Shown here one piece after another: positions 1-5,861 of a stretch of 5,861 nucleotides of DNA. The stretch's first letter is position 1, and every line of letters starts with the position of its first letter. The stretch spans positions 1 through 5,861 of the forward strand of contig JAFTCU010000184.1 in the NCBI GenBank assembly GCA_017454585.1, in the 5' to 3' direction. A program made the position numbers and the translations under genes. The notes below the pieces were generated by a model, which was not told the DNA's origin, made no database searches, and saw nothing but the letters and a program-made list of their open reading frames with translations. This DNA comes from Thermoguttaceae bacterium (lineage in GTDB: Bacteria; Planctomycetota; Planctomycetia; Pirellulales; Thermoguttaceae).

Positions 1-616
1 CGAACTGGACGTTTGCTACTCGAAGGACAAAAAAATGGTCATCATGCACGACTCGGACGTGAAACGCACGACCGACGGCAGCGGCGACATTCGCCAGAAG
101 ACCCTCGACGAGATCAAAGCCCTGAAAATCGTCTTCAAGGGAGAAGTCCAGGAAGGCGTGCAGGTCCCAACGCTGCAGGAAGCGCTTGCGGTCATTCCGA
201 AAAACGTCTGGATCAATATTCACCTCAAGGAAAACCGGCTGGATCTGGTGATGGAGATCGCGCAGACGCTCACCGAGAACGGCCAGATGCACCAGGCGTT
301 CCTCTTCGCCAGCCCGGCCCTGGTTCAGGAAGCGCGCAAAACGTACCCGGACCTGAAACTCTGCGGGCCGCTGGGCAAATCGTTCAAGGAGTGCGCCGAC
401 CTGGCGATCGCCAATAAAGCGCAGTTCGTCCAGCCGAATCCGTGGGCGCACCCGACGATGGAGCCCGCGGACATTCAGCGGCTTCACAACGCCGGCGTGA
501 AAATCAACTACTTTGGAGTGAAAGGCCCCGCCCACGCGAAAGAACTGATGGAAATGGGCGTCGATTTTCCTCTCTGTGACGACGCGACGGCGTGCCTGAA
601 AGAGATCCAAAAGTAA
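1..616 (+). CDS. Glycerophosphodiester phosphodiesterase (GDPD) family protein, 5'-truncated by the window edge
   Basis: This is the C-terminal part of a TIM-barrel GDPD-like phosphodiesterase; the family hydrolyses glycerophosphodiesters to glycerol-3-phosphate and an alcohol. The frame is already open at base 2 and reads ELDVCYSKDKKMVIMHDSDV, containing the family's E-x-D metal ligands (bases 2-10) and the HD catalytic histidine (47-49), followed by the typical RTTDGSGDI and a TLDEIKAL-like segment. The ATG at 35 lies between these motifs, so it is internal; the true start, with the first HRG-type motif, lies upstream. The C-terminal part GVKINYFGVKGPAHAKELMEMGVDFPLCDD matches the last barrel strands, where members usually read GVDgiiTDxP. 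The usual metal-binding Glu in the 'NIExK' strand appears as His (INIHLK, 221-223). The protein may therefore be a divergent subfamily with altered metal use. No signal peptide can be judged because the N-terminus is missing. It may form an operon with the next gene, 62 bp downstream. Confidence 0.88.
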   Translation, partial: ELDVCYSKDKKMVIMHDSDVKRTTDGSGDIRQKTLDEIKALKIVFKGEVQEGVQVPTLQEALAVIPKNVWINIHLKENRLDLVMEIAQTLTENGQMHQAFLFASPALVQEARKTYPDLKLCGPLGKSFKECADLAIANKAQFVQPNPWAHPTMEPADIQRLHNAGVKINYFGVKGPAHAKELMEMGVDFPLCDDATACLKEIQK

Positions 617-666
617 AACCCGCCGGGGCGTGAATCGCTGCATCCCCTGAAATCTTCGTTTTATCA

Positions 667-672
667 GAAAGG
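667..672 (+). promoter_or_regulatory. Probable ribosome binding site for the DUF1080 gene
   Basis: GAAAGG lies six bases upstream of the ATG at 679, a normal Shine-Dalgarno spacing. It supports that ATG as the start, which also begins a clean signal peptide. No convincing -35/-10 promoter is visible in the 62-bp gap, consistent with read-through from the upstream gene but not proof of it. Confidence 0.5.
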
Positions 673-678
673 TTTCCG

Positions 679-741
679 ATGAAAAAATTCTTCCTTCCTT
701 TGGTCCTGAACCTTTTACTCCTCCCCGTTTCGGTCTTCGCT
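679..741 (+). other. Signal peptide of the DUF1080 protein
   Basis: The first 21 codons give MKK, then a leucine-rich hydrophobic stretch and V-F-A before LPEM, a standard signal peptidase I site. There is no cysteine at the cleavage site, so it is not a lipoprotein signal. Confidence 0.85.
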
Positions 742-1968
742 TTGCCGGAAATGGACCTCGCCGCCCGCCAGAATTACTGGGTTTCCGGGGATTCTTCCGA
801 CGGTCAGAAACTCGAGACTCTCGTGAAAGAAAGTGAGGAAAGCGGGAAAAATCTCCCCGCTGGTCAAGTGCGCTCCCTCAGCGGCAAGCAGCTCGCCGAG
901 ATTTTACCCGGAACGCCGGAAAAGCCCCGCGCCAGCGTGCGGTTTTCGTCCGACGAAGGAAAAACCTGGTCCGAGCCGCGCCCCCTTCCGTTGGAACTGG
1001 CCGGGATGGGGCACGTGATGCGAAGCCTCCCGGACGGGCGGATCCTCTGCGCGATCCGCTCACCGAACGGCGAGGAAGCCACATTTAACGCCGAAAAAGA
1101 TGGTTTCCGGCAGGTGATCTGGGTCGGAAATTACATCGACCTGGTGAATGGAACACCGGGGATTTACCGGATGAACCTCGGCAAAATCACCGACCCAACC
1201 GAGGCGGTCAGTCTGGAACCGGCCCGGTTTGAAATCACGTCCACGGAGCAAATCGTTCTGAAAGTCCCGGGCGAAAAACCCCGCTGGTTCCAAATGGGCG
1301 TCGGCGGCATGGGCGGGATGGACTGGAGTGTCATGCAGACCGTTCATTTCGACCGGCCCGAAGTGGTCGAGGGATGCGAGCCAGTCCTGACGCCGCCGCC
1401 AGAAGGAGCGGTGATTCTGTTCGACGGGCACGGCCTTGACGCTTTCCAGGGCGCAGAAAGATGGACGAGCAATTCCGAGTGGATGCAGATCGGAAAAGGT
1501 TCCATCCGGACGAAGCAGAAATTCGGGTCCTGCCACATCCACGTGGAATTCAGGACTCCGGCGGAAGTGAAAGGAAAGGGCCAGGGACGCGGGAACAGCG
1601 GGATCTACATCATGGACCGGTACGAGCTGCAAATTCTGGATTCGTGGCAGAACGACACGTACCCGCAGGGGCAGTGCGGCGCCATTTACACGCAGAACCC
1701 GCCGCTGAAAAACGTTTTCCGGAAGCCCGTCGAGTGGAAGTCGTACGACATTTGGTTCACCGCGCCGAAGTTCGACGCCGACGGGGAGCTCATTTCGCCC
1801 GCCAGAATGACCGCCAAACAGAACGGTGTGCTGATCCAGGACGATTTCGAGCTTATCGGCCGGAGCTGGTTCATTCACCGCTACCTGCCGCACGGGGAAA
1901 AAGAGCCGCTCGTGATCCAGGACCACGGCTGCCCGGTACAGTTCAGAAATATCTGGATCCAGGAATAA
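679..1968 (+). CDS. Exported protein with sialidase-like N-terminal region and C-terminal DUF1080 (3-keto-disaccharide hydrolase-like) domain
   Basis: A complete 429-residue protein. Residues 1-21 form a signal peptide (MKK, hydrophobic core, VFA cleavage site), so it is exported. Residues about 80-170 resemble part of a sialidase/BNR-type propeller: an Asp-box (S90-x-D92-x-G94-x-T96-W97), then LPDGRIL (117-123) and WVGNYIDLVNGTPGIYRMNL (148-167), close to the tail of secreted sialidase-like proteins of PVC bacteria. Residues about 243-428 are a full DUF1080 domain (PF06439): ILFDGHGLDAF, FRTP (291-294), RGNSG (304-308), YELQILDS (315-322), QDHG (414-417) and RNIW (423-426). Related domains act as 3-keto-disaccharide hydrolases or bind glycans, so a role in extracellular or periplasmic carbohydrate breakdown is likely. 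The N-terminal part is too short for a six-bladed propeller and I see no sialidase catalytic set, so it may be a remnant or an accessory module. The activity of this particular protein is inferred only. Confidence 0.87.
   Translation: MKKFFLPLVLNLLLLPVSVFALPEMDLAARQNYWVSGDSSDGQKLETLVKESEESGKNLPAGQVRSLSGKQLAEILPGTPEKPRASVRFSSDEGKTWSEPRPLPLELAGMGHVMRSLPDGRILCAIRSPNGEEATFNAEKDGFRQVIWVGNYIDLVNGTPGIYRMNLGKITDPTEAVSLEPARFEITSTEQIVLKVPGEKPRWFQMGVGGMGGMDWSVMQTVHFDRPEVVEGCEPVLTPPPEGAVILFDGHGLDAFQGAERWTSNSEWMQIGKGSIRTKQKFGSCHIHVEFRTPAEVKGKGQGRGNSGIYIMDRYELQILDSWQNDTYPQGQCGAIYTQNPPLKNVFRKPVEWKSYDIWFTAPKFDADGELISPARMTAKQNGVLIQDDFELIGRSWFIHRYLPHGEKEPLVIQDHGCPVQFRNIWIQE
1405..1962 (+). other. DUF1080 / 3-keto-disaccharide hydrolase-like domain (PF06439)
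   Basis: Residues 243-428 span about 186 amino acids, the normal length of this concanavalin-like beta-sandwich domain. The order of signature segments is intact: LFDG, RTK, FRTP, RGNSGIY, YELQILDS, CGAIY, an SYDIWFTAPKFD segment (355-366), NGV, QDHG and RNIW. There is no frameshift or deletion in the domain. Confidence 0.9.
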
Positions 1969-1980
1969 AGAATTCGTCAG

Positions 1981-2015
1981 AAAAAAAGGGACCGCCTCAT
2001 AATTTGAAGCGGCCC
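1981..2015 (-). terminator. Intrinsic terminator of the large minus-strand gene
   Basis: GGG-A-CCGC (1988-1995) pairs with GCGG-CCC (2009-2015) with one bulged A. An inner TCA/TGA pairing (1997-1999 with 2005-2007) extends the stem. On the plus strand the hairpin is preceded by seven A (1981-1987), which become a U-run immediately after the hairpin in minus-strand RNA, 13 bases past the stop codon at 2029. On the plus strand only GTTCTTCG follows, so termination of the rightward genes here would be weaker. Confidence 0.82.
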
Positions 2016-2028
2016 GTTCTTCGCTACA

Positions 2029-5000
2029 TTACGGATTCATCGGGACGAGAGTCGCACGCCGATCCGCATCGTTCGTGAACTGGTAGTACACCTGAAGCGT
2101 CAGTGCACACAGAGCAGTGGCGTAGATTCGCCCGCTGATTCCTCTTTCAAAGAAGAAATCCCGCTCCGCGTCCCAACTTCCGCGCCGGCAAAATTCGTGG
2201 CACTGCGTCCGGACAATTTCATCCCGAACGATTTCGTTCCACTCACGCCACTCTTCACCGCCGCGCTGACGCAGTACCAGCGAACCCCAGAACCACGTGT
2301 TGAAATCCGGGTCTCGCTCGACTTCCTCCGGTTTTTTCCATTCTTCCCGCGCGTTGTTCACCAGACGCAGCGACGCTTGACTGATGTAACGTTCATCGGC
2401 CGAGTCCGGTTCAACGACGAACTCACGCAGAAGGATTCCGAAAGCGGTCACCAGCTCCGTGGGGTACGGCGTTTGCGACTGTTCCAGTGTCGTTTCAGTA
2501 TTCCATTGTTTCTTCGAATCGTCCGAGGGTTTCGGGATCATATTCCGGTAGTAAACGCGCAGTTTCTCGATCACGGAAGCCGGAACCTTGCAGCCCGCCT
2601 TCTGCGCCATCGCGAGAGCCATGATCTGCCAGCCGCTGATGGACGAGTAACTTTCCTCGTCTTTGTCTGGTTTTTGTCCCCAGCCACCATCATCGGCCTG
2701 ATTGCTGATAATGAATTCGACCGCGCGTTTCAGCGCTTTTTCGTACTTTTCATCCAGCTGAACGTTTTCCGATTTGGCGAGCAAAAGAGCCTCTGCCAGT
2801 GCCAGTGTCGCGATCCCGTGTTCCTGCATATACCACTGATGGAATTCACGACCATCTTTGCTCGGAGTCACGATGGAACCACTCTCTTCCTGCATCTCGA
2901 CGAGCCAATCCAAACCTCGTTTCACGTTTGTGGAATATTTATGACCATTGAAGGAGTAATTTCCACCGGCCTGCAATGCGAGAACAGCCATACCTGTCGT
3001 GGCGACGGTATAGTCCAGGGATTTATCCATGCAGTACTGCTTCCGTATCCCGGGGTTTTCTTTATCGTACTTTTCCGGATGCTCACAGCAACACGATTTG
3101 CTTTCCGGGTCAATGCAGAATTTTCCCCAGGCGCCGTAGGTCGGGACCTCTTTACCCTGCTTCTTGTAACGCTTGGTACACTGATGTCTCGCAAGCCAAT
3201 CCAAGGCTTCCTCGACAGAGTTTTCCGATTCTTCCGTTCCTCCAAGAGTCTGGATCCAATCCCTTCGGTCTGGCTTCACGCGAAAGGAATAGAGGTCCAT
3301 CGGCGGCACACATTTGCTCTCGAAATCTCCCAGGACTTTGACCGTTGGTTTTAAATCTTCAGAAAAACCAACCATGCAGACGTTCCAAAGGTTCCCCTTC
3401 TGCTGAACGTCTGGTCGAATCGTTTCGAGAAGTTTGTTCCCATAGTAAACATCGACCCGCGCACCAGATTGAGCCAAAAACGGCGTTGTGGCGTCTTTTT
3501 GATTGGAGTAATCGTGAACATAAAACAGGTAAGAACCCGGCTGAGGTTTTCGTACCGTAATCGTTTCCGGTCCAAAACCCTCAGAGGTGGAAGCGTCAAC
3601 CTTCACGATCGACGGGCTCACCGTCTGACGATTCCCATAACAAACGTGGAACTCGCTTTCTCCCGGCAGAGGCCCTTCAAGGTGCGCATCCAAATCGTTC
3701 GGCGTCCGTTTCCACGAAAGCACGAAACGCAGTTGGTCCGAGGAAATCTCCGGCGAGAGACACACACGAATGGGATCCATTTCGGAACGGCTCTTGAACT
3801 GGTATGTGATGTAGCTCGGAGCACTAATTTCAAAGGTCTGTTCCCCTTCAGGGAATCCGGAGAGCGAGAAGGACCCGTTATGCATCGCCGAAGCGTGAAA
3901 GTGCGTTCCCGGGATGGAAATTCTCGCACTTGGAACCGGAGCGCCGGTCACAGCGTCGTAAATCGTCCCGGCCAAACGGCTGCTCGTGGAAACAAACTCA
4001 CCTTCCTGCGTATGGAAATGGAGATTCGCGAGTGTCGTCCGGGATTTTTTAAGCCAAAACTCATCCCTGTACGTCACCTGAACCTGGTCGGTATCTTTCG
4101 GGTCACGAATGTACATTTCGAACTCGTCCGATTCTCCCGCGGTAAGTGTTTGAATGATCGTCTTGGTACGCACATCGTCCTCATAGGAAATCGCTATTTT
4201 CCCATCGGTGTACGGTGTGTACGTAATGATAATACGCTCCTTTTCCAGCTGACTGCGCGTGATGGAATCGCCGAGCTGCACAACGGCATAGCTCCAGATC
4301 GTTCGATTGTAAAGCCATAACCCTGCGGCCAAAACCAAGATAAAGACCAGCACTGAAAGGTTCGCAAGCAGCTTGCCCCGCTTCAAACGCCGCCGCGCTT
4401 TGTCATGTAACCCCTGAAGTTCCTCACGAAGTGCGAGTTCCTCCGGCGTTTCATCCCCCTGAAGCTGCGGAAGATACGTCTGGAAGTTTTGCATCAGGTA
4501 GTTATTGCCGGGCATAAAAACCATTCCGAAAAATGACGGAAACATTCTGACCGGCGGCTCCTGGATATAGGGAGACGGGCCACCGCTTATGACCGGCGGC
4601 TCGATACGTTTCTGCGATGGATTATACCCGGCCACTGGCGGCTCAACGAGCTTTTGCGGCTGGTTGTAACCTGCGACTGGCGGCTCTACACGCTTCTGGG
4701 GCTGGTTAAAGCCCGCGACCGGCGGCTCTACACGCTTCTGGGACTGGTTAAAGCCCGCGACCGGAGGCTCTACACGCTTCTGGGATTGATTGAATCCGAC
4801 GACCGGAGGCTCTACACGCTTCTGGGACTGGTTAAAGCCCGCGACCGGAGGCTCTACACGCTTCTGGGATTGATTGAATCCGACGACCGGCGGCTCCGTG
4901 AGTTTTTGCTGCTGGTTAAAGCCTGCGACAGGCGGTTCCACACGTTTTTGTGACTGGTTAAAGCCCACGACAGGGGGCTCGACACGCTTCTGTGGCTGCT

Positions 5001-5861
5001 CCGGAGGCAAAATATTCGATGAGGAGGCCGTTTCTTCCTCTGGCTTCGACCATTTCTCAAAATGAGGAGCGGCAGACGATTGAGGAAGTGGAGGCGTCGC
5101 AATTGCGTACGGACTGCCCGACGAAGCCACCTTTGCAGGTGGTTCGATGGGGTGAGGAGTGGGTGCTGGCGGAACAGCAGAATTGTTCCCTTCAGAGGCC
5201 GGAGCCGATGCTGCTGGAACAGACGGCTGAACCGGCGCCGCGTAAGGATTAAATGCAGGATTCGCATTCACTCCCGGAAGCGGAGGAGTCGTAATAATCG
5301 GCTGTGCAACAGGAATCGGCGGCGTCGTTATGACCGGACGTGCAACAGGAATTGGAGGTGTTGCTATAATCGGCTGAGCGACTGGAATCGGAGGTGTCTT
5401 GATAACTGGTTGAGCAACAGGAATCGGAGGTGTTGAGGCAACTGGCTTTGCAACAGGAATCGGAGGTGTCGCGATGGTCGGCTCGGCGGGCACAGATTTC
5501 GGTGTAGAAATCGGCGGCAAGGGCGTAACCAATGAGACCTTTGGAACTTTGTCCGATGGCTCCTCCTCTTGCGCAGATTCTTTTTTGGTCGGCTCGGCGT
5601 TCATCCCCGGGATCGGTGGTGCGGAAGGGATTTTGCCCGTAAAAGGTCCGTGAGATTCCGATTCTTTTCCGGTCGGCTCGGCGTTCATCCCCGGGATCGG
5701 AGGTGCGGAAGGGATTTTGCCCGTGAAAGGCCCGTGAGATTCCGATTCTTTTCCGGCCGGCTCGGCGTTCATTCCCGGAATCGGCGGGGCGGAAGGGATT
5801 TTGCCCGTAAAAGGTCCGTGAGATTCCGATTCTTTTCCGGTCGGCTCGGCGTTCATTCCCG
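2029..5861 (-). CDS. Very large membrane-anchored protein: proline-rich repeats, one TM helix, CarboxypepD_reg-like, YfaP/DUF2135-like and alpha/alpha-toroid domains; 5'-truncated
   Basis: At least 1275 residues, numbered here from the Met codon at 5856-5854. That Met is inside a tandem repeat and the frame stays open to the edge, so the real start is outside. Order: 28-residue repeats (1-84 plus a partial copy), 12-residue TPPIPVAxPxI repeats (130-195), Pro/Ala/Ser linker, 14-residue QKRVEPPVAGFNQS repeats (289-428), a charged, probably helical stretch (468-495), TM helix (496-516), unassigned beta-rich region (520-626), CarboxypepD_reg-like domain (627-690), YfaP/DUF2135-like domain (708-830) and alpha/alpha-toroid (878-1260). 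RRRLKRGK before the TM helix implies a cytoplasmic N-terminal arm and a periplasmic C-terminal part. The toroid has QxxDGGW and 'SGWQIMALAMAQKAG', as in planctomycete prenyltransferase/squalene-oxidase repeat proteins, but no DxDD cyclase motif and no GCGEQ thioester, so I infer a binding or structural role. It ends with TAA at 2031-2029, followed by a terminator. Function unknown. Confidence 0.92.
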   Translation of the reverse strand, partial: GMNAEPTGKESESHGPFTGKIPSAPPIPGMNAEPAGKESESHGPFTGKIPSAPPIPGMNAEPTGKESESHGPFTGKIPSAPPIPGMNAEPTKKESAQEEEPSDKVPKVSLVTPLPPISTPKSVPAEPTIATPPIPVAKPVASTPPIPVAQPVIKTPPIPVAQPIIATPPIPVARPVITTPPIPVAQPIITTPPLPGVNANPAFNPYAAPVQPSVPAASAPASEGNNSAVPPAPTPHPIEPPAKVASSGSPYAIATPPLPQSSAAPHFEKWSKPEEETASSSNILPPEQPQKRVEPPVVGFNQSQKRVEPPVAGFNQQQKLTEPPVVGFNQSQKRVEPPVAGFNQSQKRVEPPVVGFNQSQKRVEPPVAGFNQSQKRVEPPVAGFNQPQKRVEPPVAGYNQPQKLVEPPVAGYNPSQKRIEPPVISGGPSPYIQEPPVRMFPSFFGMVFMPGNNYLMQNFQTYLPQLQGDETPEELALREELQGLHDKARRRLKRGKLLANLSVLVFILVLAAGLWLYNRTIWSYAVVQLGDSITRSQLEKERIIITYTPYTDGKIAISYEDDVRTKTIIQTLTAGESDEFEMYIRDPKDTDQVQVTYRDEFWLKKSRTTLANLHFHTQEGEFVSTSSRLAGTIYDAVTGAPVPSARISIPGTHFHASAMHNGSFSLSGFPEGEQTFEISAPSYITYQFKSRSEMDPIRVCLSPEISSDQLRFVLSWKRTPNDLDAHLEGPLPGESEFHVCYGNRQTVSPSIVKVDASTSEGFGPETITVRKPQPGSYLFYVHDYSNQKDATTPFLAQSGARVDVYYGNKLLETIRPDVQQKGNLWNVCMVGFSEDLKPTVKVLGDFESKCVPPMDLYSFRVKPDRRDWIQTLGGTEESENSVEEALDWLARHQCTKRYKKQGKEVPTYGAWGKFCIDPESKSCCCEHPEKYDKENPGIRKQYCMDKSLDYTVATTGMAVLALQAGGNYSFNGHKYSTNVKRGLDWLVEMQEESGSIVTPSKDGREFHQWYMQEHGIATLALAEALLLAKSENVQLDEKYEKALKRAVEFIISNQADDGGWGQKPDKDEESYSSISGWQIMALAMAQKAGCKVPASVIEKLRVYYRNMIPKPSDDSKKQWNTETTLEQSQTPYPTELVTAFGILLREFVVEPDSADERYISQASLRLVNNAREEWKKPEEVERDPDFNTWFWGSLVLRQRGGEEWREWNEIVRDEIVRTQCHEFCRRGSWDAERDFFFERGISGRIYATALCALTLQVYYQFTNDADRRATLVPMNP
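2077..3225 (-). other. Alpha/alpha-toroid domain (prenyltransferase/squalene-oxidase repeat type)
   Basis: Residues about 878-1260 show repeated helical hairpins: VEEALDWLARHQ, TTGMAVLALQAGG, VKRGLDWLVEMQ, HGIATLALAEALLLA, ALKRAVEFIISNQADDGGW, SGWQIMALAMAQKAG, then FWGSLVLRQRGGEEWREWN and GRIYATALCALTLQVYYQF. The last two blocks closely match the tail I know from planctomycete proteins with this fold. Cysteines cluster at 914, 922-924 and 942, and at 1219 and 1223, and could form disulfides or a metal site in the periplasm. Known squalene-hopene cyclase acid motifs are missing. Confidence 0.8.
3367..3735 (-). other. YfaP/DUF2135-like domain
   Basis: Residues about 708-830 contain the order of motifs seen in YfaP-type domains: LRFVLSWKRTPNDLDAHL, FHVCYGN, a short VDAS segment, GPETITV, SYLFYVHDYSN, SGARVDVYYG and a closing LWNVCMVGF strand. 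The domain is an extracytoplasmic beta-sandwich of unclear biochemical role, often beside carboxypeptidase-regulatory-like domains, as here. Confidence 0.72.
3787..3978 (-). other. Carboxypeptidase-regulatory-like beta domain
   Basis: Residues about 627-690 begin RLAGTIYDAVTGAPVPSARI and continue with NGSFSLSGFPEGEQTFEIS, the classic G-x-V-x-D-x-x-T-G-x-P-V-x-x-A pattern of the CarboxypepD_reg (PF13620/PF13715) fold. It is a prealbumin-like module common in bacterial surface and periplasmic proteins, usually a spacer or binding module. Confidence 0.75.
4309..4371 (-). other. Single transmembrane helix of the large protein
   Basis: Residues 496-516 (LLANLSVLVFILVLAAGLWLY) form the only strongly hydrophobic stretch in the visible protein. 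It is preceded by RRRLKRGK and followed by NRTIWSY. The positive-inside rule gives N-in/C-out topology, placing roughly 495 visible residues in the cytoplasm and about 760 in the periplasm. Confidence 0.87.
4573..4992 (-). repeat. Ten tandem 42-bp units encoding the 14-residue repeat QKRVEPPVAGFNQS
   Basis: In coding order the units start at 4992 and step down exactly 42 bases to 4573. Changes are at few positions: V/A after PPV, F/Y in GFN, the last residue S, Q or P, and RV to LT, LV or RI. Units 1-6 alternate PPVV and PPVA, showing an 84-bp higher-order period. The tenth unit is degenerate, and an eleventh trace (PYIQEPPVRMFPSF) follows. All copies stay in frame. Confidence 0.96.
5272..5469 (-). 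repeat. Tandem 36-bp units encoding the 12-residue repeat TPPIPVAxPxI
   Basis: Five full units run from 5469 to 5290 in coding direction (TPPIPVAKPVAS, TPPIPVAQPVIK, TPPIPVAQPIIA, TPPIPVARPVIT, TPPIPVAQPIIT), with a sixth partial TPPLPG at 5289-5272. The composition predicts an extended polyproline-II arm. Units are less similar at DNA level than the 84-bp repeats, so this array is probably older. Confidence 0.94.
5575..5861 (-). repeat. 84-bp tandem repeats encoding a 28-residue unit, cut by the window edge
   Basis: Three full units lie at 5605-5688, 5689-5772 and 5773-5856. A fourth begins in the last five bases, and a partial degenerate copy (MNAEPTKKES) occupies 5575-5604. Each unit starts MNAEPTGKES and ends SAPPIPG. 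Only seven of 84 positions vary among the full units, and only one of those changes an amino acid (Thr/Ala at unit position 6). The total copy number cannot be known from this window. Confidence 0.96.

Noticed and set aside
35..37. ATG as the start of the GDPD-like gene
   Set aside because: The conserved E-x-D metal-binding motif lies upstream in the same frame, so translation must start before the window.
617..678. Possible terminator hairpin between the two rightward genes
   Set aside because: Only a four-base GGGG/CCCC pairing with a 15-base loop and no U-run is present, too weak to call.
1060..1926. Minus-strand 288-codon open frame under the DUF1080 gene
   Set aside because: It is antisense to a gene with a signal peptide and a full known domain, and its translation has no recognisable feature.
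2029..3225. Functional squalene-hopene cyclase or alpha-2-macroglobulin activity for the toroid domain
   Set aside because: Neither the DxDD catalytic motif nor a GCGEQ thioester is present; only the fold-level repeats are supported.
2197..4320. Long plus-strand open frames (2197-3354 and 3469-4320)
   Set aside because: They lie fully antisense to the large minus-strand gene, whose reading frame gives recognisable domains. Their translations are Arg/Phe-rich with no known motif.
4573..4992. Regular direct repeats considered as a CRISPR array
   Set aside because: The 42-bp units are directly adjacent with no unique spacers and stay in frame within a long coding region.
4654..5436. Plus-strand frames over the repeats, including a repetitive DRRLYTLLGLVKA peptide at 4654-4953
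   Set aside because: The repetition is the 42-bp array read from the wrong strand; no start signal or independent support is seen.
5854..5856. ATG as the start of the large minus-strand gene
   Set aside because: The same Met codon recurs at each 28-residue unit, no Shine-Dalgarno is seen, and the frame remains open to the window edge with the preceding repeat unit (PG) readable.

Overview
The window reads as ordinary chromosomal DNA from a member of the Planctomycetota or a close PVC relative (Lentisphaerae/Verrucomicrobia type). This is inferred from protein content: a secreted DUF1080 (3-keto-disaccharide hydrolase-like) protein fused to sialidase-like sequence, and a very large membrane-anchored protein ending in the alpha/alpha-toroid (prenyltransferase/squalene-oxidase repeat) domain typical of planctomycete hypothetical proteins. 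No rRNA, tRNA, transposase, phage gene or CRISPR array is visible.

Layout. Bases 1-616 (+) hold the 3' part of a glycerophosphodiester phosphodiesterase (GDPD) family gene whose start lies left of the window. After a 62-bp gap with a plausible ribosome binding site, 679-1968 (+) encodes a complete 429-residue exported protein with a sialidase-like N-terminal part and a C-terminal DUF1080 domain. The two genes could be co-transcribed. Bases 1969-2028 separate convergent genes and contain a hairpin whose minus-strand copy is followed by a run of seven U, a good intrinsic terminator for the leftward gene. Bases 2029-5861 (-) are one open frame of more than 1275 codons that runs off the right edge.

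The large minus-strand protein is the most unusual item. From its N-terminal side it shows 28-residue tandem repeats, 12-residue TPPIPVAxPII repeats, a Pro/Ala/Ser linker, ten 14-residue QKRVEPPVAGFNQS repeats, a charged segment, one transmembrane helix, an unassigned beta-rich stretch, a carboxypeptidase-regulatory-like beta domain, a YfaP/DUF2135-like domain and a C-terminal alpha/alpha-toroid. The positive-inside rule places the proline-rich arm in the cytoplasm and the folded domains in the periplasm. The repeat DNA shows signs of recent expansion (83 bp of perfect identity at an 84-bp offset in one array, near-identical 84-bp units in another), and most differences in the 84-bp units are synonymous. 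Its function is unknown.

The two rightward genes suggest breakdown of phosphodiesters and glycans. Nothing in the sequence links the leftward gene to them functionally.
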